From Nitrospina sp. (GTDB lineage Bacteria > Nitrospinota > Nitrospinia > Nitrospinales > VA-1), in assembly GCA_018702695.1 (NCBI GenBank), contig JABIYR010000053.1, positions 1 through 39,982 of the forward strand: DNA of 39,982 bases, in the 5' to 3' direction. The notes beneath the pieces are model-generated. The model worked only from the letters and a program-made list of their open reading frames with translations. It had not been told where the DNA came from and did no database searches. Positions 1-7,760 of the stretch are shown piece by piece. The translations under genes and the position numbers were made by a program. Numbering within the stretch: the first letter of the stretch is position 1; every line of letters starts with the position of its first letter.

Positions 1-774
1 CTGATACATAGTCGGAATTTTGTCGAATTTCTTTTTGGAAATTAAAACTCCCCCGGTGGCATAACCCATGCGTAGCCGGGTAATATGTTTCACCTTAGTG
101 AACCATTGCAAAGCCAACGCCCCCTGAGTGGATGAATAAACCGTATCCACCATGCCCGTTTGCAAAGAAAGCAAAACATCCATAATAGAAAGAGGGATAG
201 GTTGAACCTTCATCCCCCTGTATGCTTGCTCAACCAAGGGGTCGCCCTCCCACAACCACGCTTTAGACCGACGTAAATCTTGCATCGACCGAATCGGGTG
301 TTGGGATAGAAAATGAACCCAACCGACAGGAACCCAGCCTAACAACACATAACCTTTCTCTTCATACTGACCTGAAAAATAGTCGTTCATATTTTTGTAT
401 ACGTGCTCAACTTCCGCATCCGTTTCAAACAGAAAAGGCAGGTCGAGCACCCTGACTTCCGACAAAATTTCTCCCAGCCCCACACCGGTAAAACCCGCAC
501 CGTGAAGTTGACCGATGCGCATCTTACGAATGACATCCTTCTCATCTCCCGATACGCCGCCGGGATAAAACCTAAACGTCACATTGCCATCGGTGGCTGT
601 TTTAATTTTTTTTGCCAGACCGTGCATGGCATTCATCCATGAAGAACCTTCCGGTGCCAGCGTCGCAAACTTGATCACATGTTTATTTCCTGCCTGTGCC
701 GAGTTCACCCCGGTAAAGATCAACAAGGCTGTAAACAAAAATATATAGCGGATTGGTGAGTTAAAATAATTCAT
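1..774 (-). CDS. dctP: TRAP transporter substrate-binding protein, DctP family (3' end cut by window)
   Basis: Periplasmic solute receptor of a TRAP (tripartite ATP-independent periplasmic) transporter; it would hand an organic acid or similar ligand to DctQ/DctM membrane subunits, which are not in the window. The frame is open from the ATG at 774 to base 1, giving 258 codons. Residues 1-28 form a signal peptide ending SAQA before Gly29. The mature start (HVIKFATLAPEGSSWMNAM), the GGVSGDEKDVIRKMRIGQLHG stretch (split here as GGVSGDE and IGQLHG) and LPFLFETDAEVEHVY are typical of the family. The start codon lies inside the last codons of the upstream tatT gene (14-base overlap), so the two are translationally coupled. 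The substrate cannot be read from sequence. The family call is firm; the C-terminus is missing only because the window ends. Confidence 0.9.
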   Translation of the reverse strand, partial: MNYFNSPIRYIFLFTALLIFTGVNSAQAGNKHVIKFATLAPEGSSWMNAMHGLAKKIKTATDGNVTFRFYPGGVSGDEKDVIRKMRIGQLHGAGFTGVGLGEILSEVRVLDLPFLFETDAEVEHVYKNMNDYFSGQYEEKGYVLLGWVPVGWVHFLSQHPIRSMQDLRRSKAWLWEGDPLVEQAYRGMKVQPIPLSIMDVLLSLQTGMVDTVYSSTQGALALQWFTKVKHITRLRMGYATGGVLISKKKFDKIPTMYQ

Positions 775-1612
775 CAATTTGACCCATAAGTAGGGTGGCC
801 TTTTGGCGCGCCACTTCATTAGCAAGACGTTGCTCTGGGTATAAATCGTGTGGAGCTTGCAGGATGACCTGCAATTGCTGTTCAAATAATTTTCGATCCT
901 GATTCTGCACCGCATAGGTTTTGGCGAAAAGTAAATGCACCAGCAAATATCGGCCTTCGGTCAACCTCAACGCCTCTTCAAAATGATAACGAGACTTTTC
1001 TGGGTTCCCGCCCAGCATTTTACTGCGTCCGCCATAAAAAGCACCTAAGAACCAATTCGGCCCCCCATGGTGATAAGCTGGGTTCAAGGCATGAACTTTC
1101 TGCATCAAAACTTCCAACCGAGGGATGTCAGCAAACGCCTCAACCGAGTCCAGATTCTGCATCAACCAGCTTCCCCAGCATTGCCCCAGCCAGAATAATG
1201 CCGGCTGTTGCGAAATGTTGACAGTATCCAAGGAATTCGACCATTCGTCTAAAGAGAGACCCTGCCAATTTTTATGTGTCCTCAAAGCCGTTGCGTCCAA
1301 GGCATAAGCCTTACCCCTTTCATAAAATAAAGAGGCTCGTTTCGTGCCTTCCAGAAAACTGAAACCATAACCACAAAACCCTTCGGCAAGTTGTTCTAAA
1401 ATCCAAGGGTTTTCGGGGTCTTCTTTATGCAGTCCTTCCAGCATTTTCAAACTAGCCGGGATGGCACTCTTGGCCAAGGCGGGGTCAGGCTCCTCTTGCA
1501 TGGCCAAGATCTGGCTTGCGACCAAGGGCAAAGTGGCCTCAACCGCCATGCGGCGAGTAGAGCACCCGAACAACAGAACCAAAGCTATCCCTATACACAC
1601 AAAAGGTTTCAT
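761..1612 (-). CDS. TatT-like TRAP-associated lipoprotein
   Basis: A 283-aa lipoprotein: a short hydrophobic signal followed by the lipobox LFGC puts the lipidated cysteine at residue 17. The body is all-helical, TPR-like, with motifs such as EGFCGYGFSFLEG, ALFWLGQCWGSW and HHGGPNWFLGAFYGGR that match the TatT family. The family was first described in Treponema pallidum, where the trimeric TPR protein TatT binds the TRAP receptor TatP and may take up hydrophobic ligands. The gene lies directly upstream of, and overlaps, a dctP gene, which is the context expected for TatT. The ATG at 1612 has no strong ribosome binding site. Direct evidence is the lipobox, length and linkage; the role is inferred from the family. 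Confidence 0.8.
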   Translation of the reverse strand: MKPFVCIGIALVLLFGCSTRRMAVEATLPLVASQILAMQEEPDPALAKSAIPASLKMLEGLHKEDPENPWILEQLAEGFCGYGFSFLEGTKRASLFYERGKAYALDATALRTHKNWQGLSLDEWSNSLDTVNISQQPALFWLGQCWGSWLMQNLDSVEAFADIPRLEVLMQKVHALNPAYHHGGPNWFLGAFYGGRSKMLGGNPEKSRYHFEEALRLTEGRYLLVHLLFAKTYAVQNQDRKLFEQQLQVILQAPHDLYPEQRLANEVARQKATLLMGQIDELF

Positions 1613-1663
1613 CGTTCAATCTTATCAGAACCCATCACGCCCAACAACCGAGTGACTAATATT

Positions 1664-1692
1664 TTGACATAAAATGGCCCTTTTGCTACCAT
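1664..1692 (+). promoter_or_regulatory. Candidate sigma70-type promoter
   Basis: TTGACA at 1664-1669 is followed after 17 bases by TACCAT at 1687-1692 (6/6 and 4/6 consensus matches). It lies in the spacer between the minus-strand tatT gene and the plus-strand four-gene run that begins near 1811, and would drive the latter. Base pattern only; no start site is known. Confidence 0.4.
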
Positions 1693-1810
1693 CCTGCAAG
1701 GGATGAAACCCGCTCTAAACGGTGACCTCCTATGAGGAGATCGCTTCTTTTGCAAAAAAATAATTCCAGGCCCACTATAATTGAATACGCATGAGCAGAA
1801 CACCGACTGG

Positions 1811-2002
1811 ATGAAAAAATGCCTTTTTGTACTGGGCGCAATATTTGTCGTGGTGGGCATCGTTCGGCAATGGCCTCTGGCAGGAAAGACCTATATGGAG
1901 TTCATTGAAGGCAAAGGATATCTTGCCCTCATGCTGGGTTTGATCATGATCGTATTGGGTTTTTCCGTTCCCCTGCTGATGGGCGACGACGAAGACTCTT
2001 AA
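1811..2002 (+). CDS. Small two-helix membrane protein, unknown function
   Basis: A 63-aa protein counted from the ATG at 1811; an in-frame TTG at 1781 would add ten hydrophilic residues and cannot be excluded. It has two hydrophobic segments (about residues 4-20 and 35-53) joined by a short loop and an acidic tail ending GDDEDS. It is not recognised as a named family. It opens a same-strand run with the DUF1844, YkgJ-type and alcohol dehydrogenase genes, 28 bases before the next start, so it is probably co-transcribed. The absence of a clear Shine-Dalgarno site leaves the exact start open. Confidence 0.55.
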   Translation: MKKCLFVLGAIFVVVGIVRQWPLAGKTYMEFIEGKGYLALMLGLIMIVLGFSVPLLMGDDEDS

Positions 2003-2030
2003 TTCAACATTATCTATTTAAAGGTGAACC

Positions 2031-2426
2031 ATGAGTGAAGAAATAGAAGGAGAAGGAGAAGGATTCGTTTTCAAAGACAGCCGTTCCTCACAGATTTCTG
2101 AAGATGAGGCTCTAGATAATGACGCTCACACTGAAGCTCAACAGCCCGACCCGACGCAAGAGGCGGCCCCCGGTCAGCCATTTAAAATAGATTTTTCAAC
2201 CTTTATTATGTCGCTGACCTCGTCTGCCTTTTATCACTTGGGCGACATCGCCGACCCCGAGACAGGGAAAACCGAAACAAACCTGCCAGCCGTTCAGCAA
2301 ACCATTGACATGCTCATCATGCTGAGTGAAAAAACAAAAGGCAATCTCAATGAAGAAGAAGGCAAACTTCTCGAACGACTTGTCTATGAACTACAGATGA
2401 AATTTGTCGCCAAGAATAAGAAATAA
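2031..2426 (+). CDS. DUF1844 domain protein
   Basis: A 131-aa protein with an acidic, low-complexity N-terminal half (residues 1-50) and a C-terminal DUF1844 domain (about 55-128). Recognisable parts are FSTFIMSLTSSAFYHLG, the PxTGxxxTNLPxxxQTID stretch and the helical end LLERLVYELQMKF. The function of DUF1844 is unknown; the domain is widespread in deltaproteobacteria and related phyla. The start is preceded by AAAGGTG. The stop is 9 bases before the next gene, which suggests a shared transcript with the YkgJ-type gene. Confidence 0.8.
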   Translation: MSEEIEGEGEGFVFKDSRSSQISEDEALDNDAHTEAQQPDPTQEAAPGQPFKIDFSTFIMSLTSSAFYHLGDIADPETGKTETNLPAVQQTIDMLIMLSEKTKGNLNEEEGKLLERLVYELQMKFVAKNKK

Positions 2427-2434
2427 ATTCACCC

Positions 2435-3151
2435 ATGTCTCTCAACACCGATAAGAATGGAATGTTCATCCTTGGGATGACCAACACCGATGAACTGGGT
2501 GGTTTTTTAAAACACAAGTTTTCTGAAGATAAAATCCAGCGAGCCTACGACTATCTAGTCGAAGCCACGAAAGAAAAAGCCCGCACCGAGAAAACAACTC
2601 CTCTGCGCATTTTCTGGAAACACCTGAAAAATGTTTATAACGAAGGCATCCCGCCTTTGCAATGTCACCGGGGTTGCGACCATTGTTGCCATACAGGGGT
2701 CGCCTGCACTCAGTTGGAGTGGGATGGCATCCTGAAAAATGCAGAAGAAAACGGGGTCGACCTCGATGCCGTATATGAACGGTCACAGCGAACCATCAAA
2801 AAGGTGGATGCCGTTCTCAAATCAAACCAAAAACTCGAACAGGTAGACTGGCATCGTCTGGTCATCAACCAACCCTGCCCATTTCTCAGCGATGAAGGAG
2901 CTTGCGAAGTCTATGAAGATCGTCCCCTAGACTGCCGCATGGTGGTAGCCTTTCGAGGCATCTGCGAATCTAAAAAACTCGAACACGCGCAACGCGGTGT
3001 GGTGTTGGAAGAAGCGGTGGGAGCCACCGTCATCGCAAAACTTCAGCACGACCTGACCCCAAAAATAAAACGTCGAAAGTTTCGCGGTACCCAACCGATC
3101 AAACTCCTGCAACATTGGCTCATTATCTGGCGGGATAAGAAAAAAAAATAA
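2435..3151 (+). CDS. YkgJ-family cysteine cluster protein
   Basis: A 238-aa protein with the CxxCxxCC-type metal-binding cluster of the YkgJ family (PF03692). The N-terminal cluster reads CHRGCDHCCHTGVAC; a second set of cysteines lies in the QPCPFLSDEGACEVYEDRPLDCR region. The family is thought to bind zinc or an iron-sulfur centre; no reaction is established for this member. There is a basic C-terminal tail. It sits between the DUF1844 gene (8-base gap) and the alcohol dehydrogenase gene (19-base gap). The family assignment is good; the cellular role is unknown. Confidence 0.8.
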   Translation: MSLNTDKNGMFILGMTNTDELGGFLKHKFSEDKIQRAYDYLVEATKEKARTEKTTPLRIFWKHLKNVYNEGIPPLQCHRGCDHCCHTGVACTQLEWDGILKNAEENGVDLDAVYERSQRTIKKVDAVLKSNQKLEQVDWHRLVINQPCPFLSDEGACEVYEDRPLDCRMVVAFRGICESKKLEHAQRGVVLEEAVGATVIAKLQHDLTPKIKRRKFRGTQPIKLLQHWLIIWRDKKKK

Positions 3152-3170
3152 CCCTTCATCCGGCTAAACA

Positions 3171-4193
3171 ATGCCTCGCATAGCACAACTGACGGCACCG
3201 GGTCATATCGAAATCATTGACCACGCGCCTCTAACAGCCAGCCCCGGTTCAGCCATCATTCAAGTCAAACATGCCGGAATCTGCGGCACCGACTTGGCCT
3301 TATTTCACGGCGACTACCCCGTACCGTTGCCACATGTTTGCGGGCACGAGTTCACCGGCATTGTCAAAGAAGTCGGGTCAGGAATCGATGCCAACTGGGT
3401 CGGAAAAACCGTCACAGCAGAAATCAACAACACCTGCATTGCCTACGGTCGCTCACCACTTTGCGCCGCTTGCAGAAATGGCCTGTCAGCGCATTGTCTA
3501 GAACGCACCGTAACCGGAATCGTTCAACATGGCGGAGCCTTTGCCGAAGAAGTGAAAGTCGCTGGCGGAACCCTGCATGCCATCCCCGACAACATAGATC
3601 CTGTTACGGCCACTCTCGCCGAACCGCTTGCCGCCGCTCTGCAAACCTTTGTGCTGTCGCCGGCTCAAGAAGGTGATACCGTCGTGGTATTAGGCCCCGG
3701 TCGGCTCGGCATTCTCATCGTCTTTATCGCCGCATTGAAAGGCCTGAACGTGATTGCCGTTTCTCGCAGTTCAGCAAAACAAAACCGAGCTTTAAAATAT
3801 GGCGCGCAAAAAGCTTGTGCGCCAGAATCAGCCGAAACCTTAATCAAAGAAAATACCGAAGGTCTAGGAGCCAAATTCGTGATCGACACCACCGGTCACG
3901 CCGATGGCATCAGCCAAGCCTTGCAATGCGTGCAACCGCGCGGAACCATTTGTTGCAAAACCACCTGCGGCCTACCCGCCACGGGGTTAGACATGACAAA
4001 ACTGGTGGTCGATGAAGTGCGACTGCAAGGCTCGCGTTGCGGCCCGTTTGAGCCAGCCTTGCAGATATTAAAAACGCATCACGAAAAATTGCGACCTTTG
4101 ATCACCGCCACCCGCCCACTGGAAGAAACCCAGCCGGCTTTAGAGTCAGCAAGTGTAGAGGATAAAGTGGTGATTGATATGCAGTGTGTTTAA
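3171..4193 (+). CDS. Zinc-dependent alcohol dehydrogenase (MDR superfamily)
   Basis: A 340-aa medium-chain dehydrogenase/reductase. Catalytic zinc ligands are visible as Cys38 in GICGTD, His59-Glu60 in CGHEF and Glu151 in LAEPL. A structural-zinc lobe carries Cys89, Cys98, Cys101 and Cys109. The Rossmann motif VVVLGPGRLG lies near residue 175. Such enzymes oxidise an alcohol or polyol with NAD(P)+; threonine/sorbitol-dehydrogenase-like relatives are closest in feel, but the substrate cannot be told. It is the last gene of the run starting near 1811, and is followed by a perfect 12-base-pair hairpin (4236-4262). Confidence 0.85.
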   Translation: MPRIAQLTAPGHIEIIDHAPLTASPGSAIIQVKHAGICGTDLALFHGDYPVPLPHVCGHEFTGIVKEVGSGIDANWVGKTVTAEINNTCIAYGRSPLCAACRNGLSAHCLERTVTGIVQHGGAFAEEVKVAGGTLHAIPDNIDPVTATLAEPLAAALQTFVLSPAQEGDTVVVLGPGRLGILIVFIAALKGLNVIAVSRSSAKQNRALKYGAQKACAPESAETLIKENTEGLGAKFVIDTTGHADGISQALQCVQPRGTICCKTTCGLPATGLDMTKLVVDEVRLQGSRCGPFEPALQILKTHHEKLRPLITATRPLEETQPALESASVEDKVVIDMQCV

Positions 4194-4235
4194 AGAACAT
4201 CACACCCGGCATCACTGAACCAGTGGTATCAGGTC

Positions 4236-4262
4236 ACTACCCCCTTGCCTCAAGGGGGTAGT
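4236..4262 (+). terminator. Perfect 12-bp hairpin after the alcohol dehydrogenase gene
   Basis: Arms 4236-4247 (ACTACCCCCTTG) and 4251-4262 are exact reverse complements around a 3-base CCT loop, followed by ATTTGATTT. It begins 43 bases after the dehydrogenase stop. The following T-tract is poor, so either a weak intrinsic terminator or a mobile palindrome is possible. Confidence 0.55.
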
Positions 4263-4280
4263 ATTTGATTTACGTTTTCC

Positions 4281-4335
4281 TCACCCTTCGAGGGCATGAA
4301 GGCTAGTGATGGGGATATCACAAGCCTCAGGGTGA
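4281..4335. repeat. Nested intergenic palindrome
   Basis: The outer arms TCACCCT (4281-4287) and AGGGTGA (4329-4335) enclose AGGCT (4300-4304) with AGCCT (4323-4327) and GTGAT (4306-4310) with ATCAC (4317-4321), so the whole block can fold into one imperfect hairpin. The sequence resembles the CACCCTTCGA...CTCAGGGTGA class of dispersed intergenic palindromes seen in many genomes. Only one copy was noticed in this window, so its repeat status is an inference. Confidence 0.45.
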
Positions 4336-4370
4336 CATGTTTTTAATAGCAAAATAAATAGAGTCTATTC

Positions 4371-5324
4371 ATGGCAAACCCCGAACATATAAAAATTCTC
4401 AAACAAGGTACTGAGGTCTGGAACAAATGGAGACTTGCAAACCCTACTGTTAGGCCTGATTTCACGGGTGCTAACTTCACGGGGGTTAACTTCGCCGGGT
4501 CTAACTTCACCGGAGTTACCTTCGCTGAAGTAGACCTCTCTGGGGCAAATCTATCTAAGACAGACCTCTCTGGGGCAGACCTCTCTTGGGCTCACCTCAA
4601 CTTCGCAAAATTATTGGGAACCAACCTTAATGAAACAAATTTAGAAAATGCCGTCATTCATGAAACTGTTTTTACTGATGTTAATTTATCCAACACGAAG
4701 GGGTTGAATAAACTGCGGCCGCTCGGCCCCTCAATTGTTGATCACCGCACATTAATTCAATCTGAAAATTTACCCGATAAGTTTTTGCGTGATTGTGGGT
4801 TGCCAGAGCCGTTCATTGAATATCTACCCAGCCTGATTGGCTCTCTCGAACCGATTCAGTTTTATTCTTGTTTCATCAGTCATTCTTCTAAAGATGAGGC
4901 GTTTGCGCATCGGCTTCATGCTGACTTGCAAGCCAAAGGCATTCGTTGTTGGTATGCACCGGAGAATTTGAAAATTGGAGATGAGATTCAGCCGACCATC
5001 GACAAGGCCATTCGGGTGCATGAAAAACTGTTGCTGATTTTTTCTGAGAATTCGATCACCAGTTCATGGGTGAGAAAAGAAGCCCACGAGGCCATGACAA
5101 CAGAAAAGAATAAGGGCAAAAAAGACGTGTTGTTCCCCATTCGTCTCGATGACTCGATCTTGAACACGGCGGAACAATGGTGCGATGACGTGAAGCGCGA
5201 GCGCCATATCGGTGATTTTAGAAATTGGACAGATCACGACACTTACCAGAAAAGTCTGGATCGTTTGTTGCGTGATCTAAAGAATGAGGCCAGCGAAGAG
5301 TTAGGTCGCCCCGACTCTCTTTAA
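4371..5324 (+). CDS. Pentapeptide-repeat protein with C-terminal TIR domain
   Basis: A 317-aa two-part protein. Residues 30-110 hold tandem A(D/N)LSX-type pentapeptide repeats (FTGAN, FAGSN, DLSGA, DLSWA) that should form a right-handed quadrilateral beta-helix. Residues 111-160 are a linker. Residues 163-305 form a TIR domain starting YSCFISHSSKDEAFAHRL. The SSWVRKE motif supplies Trp233 and the likely NADase glutamate Glu237. Bacterial TIR domains with this Glu usually cleave NAD+ or make cyclic ADP-ribose signals, often in phage defence. It stands alone between a palindrome-rich spacer and a convergent MBL gene, with no recognisable defence partner and no clear ribosome binding site. The architecture is seen directly; a defence role is inferred. 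Confidence 0.88.
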   Translation: MANPEHIKILKQGTEVWNKWRLANPTVRPDFTGANFTGVNFAGSNFTGVTFAEVDLSGANLSKTDLSGADLSWAHLNFAKLLGTNLNETNLENAVIHETVFTDVNLSNTKGLNKLRPLGPSIVDHRTLIQSENLPDKFLRDCGLPEPFIEYLPSLIGSLEPIQFYSCFISHSSKDEAFAHRLHADLQAKGIRCWYAPENLKIGDEIQPTIDKAIRVHEKLLLIFSENSITSSWVRKEAHEAMTTEKNKGKKDVLFPIRLDDSILNTAEQWCDDVKRERHIGDFRNWTDHDTYQKSLDRLLRDLKNEASEELGRPDSL

Positions 5325-5387
5325 GAAAGAGGGAAGCTTTATTTTTTCAGCTGGGATAATTTTTGACTGCCAAAAGGCGAGCTACAC

Positions 5388-6365
5388 TTAGGAGTCTTTG
5401 AGCAGGTCTATTTTAAGGCCTTCGTAGGCGAGAAACATTTTCAGGTCTTGTTTGGGTGCGACCAATTTGAGGTATTTTTCTGTCTGACGAAAAATATCTC
5501 TCAGTTTGAAATCGCTATAGGTCGGTTCATGGTGAAAGAACGCGATTTGCTTAATATTGGCCTCGGTGGCAAGATCTACTCCAATGAACGTCGAGCTATG
5601 TCCCCAGTCTTCTTTTTCTAGGCCTTCGCTGAAGGTATACATTGAGTCGAAGATCAACAGGTCTGCATCGCGGAAGAATTCCACCGCCGGTTTCAATTCT
5701 GCTGAACCGAGTTTTTTATATTCTGCATCGGTCGCGTAGACCACCGACTTACCATTATAGTCCACTCGATAGGCAAAACATTTGCCGGGGTGATACATGG
5801 CTTTCCAAGTGACCCCAATATCTCCGATTTTATGTTCTTCTTTGCTCCCCAGAACAACGAAGTCAATATCGGACGCATAAATGCTAAATGGAATCGGAAA
5901 ATATTCGGATTTTTGCTGACCTTCTAGGCGTTCTCGAATGTCAGGCAACGGACTGTGGATGGTGAATTGGTTACCCTTTATATAAAAAGGCACAAAAAAC
6001 GGTATTCCAAGAATATGGTCCCAATGGGTGTGCGAGAAGAAAATTTGCGCCTTGCCCTGCCCCCGGCCAAATTCGGTCGCCATCAACTCTTGCCCCAACA
6101 TGCGGATTCCCGACCCGGCATCAAAGATCAAAAGTTCGTCATCGACCTGAACGGAAACACAAGAAGAGTTGCCCCCAAAGGTGCCTCGCTCTTCATGCGG
6201 CAAAGTTTGCACAAATGATTTGATCGAATCTTCATCAGTCAGGTCTTCAGGTTTGGCCTTCGCCAAAGCCCGCGTCAGCTTTTCTTCCACCTCTTCAGAC
6301 CCTAAAGGACTAGGAATAGACCCTCGAACACCATGAAATTTGACTGTAAAAACACTATCCGACAT
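5388..6365 (-). CDS. MBL-fold metallo-hydrolase
   Basis: A 325-aa metallo-beta-lactamase-fold hydrolase. Metal ligands are readable: HTHWDH at residues 112-117, His192 in YHPG, Asp213 in YATDAEY and His278/279 in FFHHEP; WGHSS at 254-258 adds another His. The start FHGVRGSIPSP and the phrase FDAGSGIRMLG are typical of a subfamily often annotated as cyclic-nucleotide-phosphodiesterase-like or PhnP/ElaC-like. A phosphodiester substrate is likely but not shown. An insert at residues 22-60 is longer than in minimal members. The ATG at 6365 has no visible Shine-Dalgarno site. It is convergent with the TIR gene and followed on the left by no clear terminator. Confidence 0.8.
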   Translation of the reverse strand: MSDSVFTVKFHGVRGSIPSPLGSEEVEEKLTRALAKAKPEDLTDEDSIKSFVQTLPHEERGTFGGNSSCVSVQVDDELLIFDAGSGIRMLGQELMATEFGRGQGKAQIFFSHTHWDHILGIPFFVPFYIKGNQFTIHSPLPDIRERLEGQQKSEYFPIPFSIYASDIDFVVLGSKEEHKIGDIGVTWKAMYHPGKCFAYRVDYNGKSVVYATDAEYKKLGSAELKPAVEFFRDADLLIFDSMYTFSEGLEKEDWGHSSTFIGVDLATEANIKQIAFFHHEPTYSDFKLRDIFRQTEKYLKLVAPKQDLKMFLAYEGLKIDLLKDS

Positions 6366-6463
6366 ATATATAGTTGCTAACCAGTTTGTTTAATTATAGA
6401 GAGTTTGGGATTCGAAACATTATAACACTCCCCAAACAAATGTAAATACTTGTTATTTATGAG

Positions 6464-7318
6464 CTATCCCATCAAAATGGTTTCGGCTGCCGCCACCCCA
6501 TCACGAGTCGTGCTGACAAAGTCTTCCAGCTCACCTTCCTTCAAACTCAATACTTTCAATACCTTAGGGTTTATAGGCGGGGTATCGGCAAAAATTCCAT
6601 TACCCATCCCGTTGCTATTTGCAATTTGGTTGGCGCAGTTTATAAAACGGGAAATACCCGGTGAATGGACACCTGCGGATAATGGGCCGTGATGCTTTCG
6701 AACCGTTGAAACAACTTGCTTCGATACGGGCCACCATTTTTCCATAAAGACGGCTCCCAACTCAGGGTGCGAAATACCAAAATTTTCCAATTCCAGCTCT
6801 TCCAAGCTTTTGTCGTTGTCATCAAGGTTTCCTAACAATCCACCATACTGTTCAGGGATTAAATAATCGAAAACCAATATGCCGACATCATGCATCAACC
6901 CGGCCAAGTAACTTGTTTCTAGCTCTTCCTTGCTACCACCAAAATGCGAAACCAGAATTTTCGACAAACACGCCACACCTAAAGAATGTTTCCAGAACTC
7001 CACATGGTCGAAAGACTTGGATTTTTTGAATGCGTTTGGCAACTCCAGTGTATAGGCCAAGTCGAGCACCATCTTCAGCCCCAGACGCATGATGGCCGCA
7101 TTCAGGTCTAACACTTCTTCACGCCCACCCCCGAAAAGAACGCTATTAGAAAGTCTGATTAAACGCCCGGACAAGACTGGCTCTGTTTGAATAAGGTCCG
7201 AGACTTCCTCGATATCGCATTCGGGATCATTAATTCGCCCCTCTAAACCGATGAGGATATCGGATAGCGGAGGCAGGTCGCCCTTGGTTTGCAAGAGTTC
7301 CAAAAGTTTATTTTTCAC
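6464..7318 (-). CDS. HDOD domain protein
   Basis: A 284-aa protein consisting of one HDOD (metal-dependent hydrolase-related output) domain at about residues 15-215. Markers are LIQTEPVLSGRLIRLSNS, the LAGLMHDVG segment with the His-Asp pair kept, and the late HHG. HDOD proteins act in signalling, usually without proven catalysis. The start is GTG at 7318; upstream GAAGTGACTCC is a weak ribosome binding site. The gene is separated by 98 bases from the MBL gene start on the same strand and could share its transcript. A second, only distantly similar HDOD protein begins at 39192. Confidence 0.8.
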   Translation of the reverse strand: MKNKLLELLQTKGDLPPLSDILIGLEGRINDPECDIEEVSDLIQTEPVLSGRLIRLSNSVLFGGGREEVLDLNAAIMRLGLKMVLDLAYTLELPNAFKKSKSFDHVEFWKHSLGVACLSKILVSHFGGSKEELETSYLAGLMHDVGILVFDYLIPEQYGGLLGNLDDNDKSLEELELENFGISHPELGAVFMEKWWPVSKQVVSTVRKHHGPLSAGVHSPGISRFINCANQIANSNGMGNGIFADTPPINPKVLKVLSLKEGELEDFVSTTRDGVAAAETILMG

Positions 7319-7484
7319 GGAGTCACTTCAAATGAGTTAGTGGAACCCTACGCCAATAAAAACAATATCAACCAAGACGCCTAATCTGTCCAATATAAAG
7401 TATTATCCATTTATTCCCTTATTCGTCAAGCATTTATAGAGCATTTTCAATGGCTTACCCATTGCCCAGAGCGATAAATTTTTG

Positions 7485-7514
7485 TTGACCCCATAGCAAT
7501 TCTAGCCCTACAAT
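7485..7514 (+). promoter_or_regulatory. Candidate sigma70-type promoter upstream of greA
   Basis: TTGACC at 7485-7490, an 18-base spacer and TACAAT at 7509-7514. If used, transcription would start near 7521, about 240 bases before greA, giving a leader that contains both hairpins described below. Confidence 0.45.
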
Positions 7515-7554
7515 GAACTCTTGAAAGATTGTGAGGAATTACGTTTATATCTTT

Positions 7555-7593
7555 AAAAAAACACGGGTTACAATAGAACGAGGGTGTTTTTTT
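7555..7593 (+). terminator. Weak terminator-like hairpin in the greA leader
   Basis: AAAAAAACAC (7555-7564) pairs with GTGTTTTTTT (7584-7593), leaving a 19-base loop and ending in a run of T. The stem is A/T rich with few G-C pairs, so termination efficiency is doubtful. Confidence 0.35.
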
Positions 7594-7630
7594 ACTAGGC
7601 TCTTTAGTAGTTTTCCGGCATAATCCATTT

Positions 7631-7677
7631 CCCAGACGATAAATGAGTCAATCCTATTCATAAAAGCGTCGTCTGGG
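7631..7677. repeat. Inverted repeat in the greA leader
   Basis: CCCAGACGA (7631-7639) is the exact reverse complement of TCGTCTGGG (7669-7677), with a 29-base loop, followed by TTTAATAC. It ends 83 bases before the greA start. It could be a terminator of an upstream transcript or an attenuator for greA. Confidence 0.45.
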
Positions 7678-7760
7678 TTTAATACTTATCTTGAACAGAA
7701 CCCTCCATTTTGCGGCCAACACACCGCATTTAAATATTATCTATATATAAGAGAAAAAAA

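Larger units (their letters stand above)
7319..7760. other. Gene-free spacer upstream of greA
   Basis: This 442-base spacer between divergent genes holds no convincing protein gene. It contains a promoter-like element at 7485-7514, a T-ending hairpin at 7555-7593 and a longer-looped inverted repeat at 7631-7677, each listed separately. A 31-codon frame from GTG at 7531 exists but has no supporting ribosome binding site or recognisable content. Confidence 0.6.

Noticed and set aside
2466-2786. 106-codon minus-strand frame inside the YkgJ-type gene
   Set aside because: Shadow of a coding region with a clear cysteine-cluster signature on the plus strand.
5317-5346. Terminator after the TIR gene
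   Set aside because: A CTCTTT/AAAGAG stem exists, but it includes the stop codon and the T run starts seven bases too late to be convincing.
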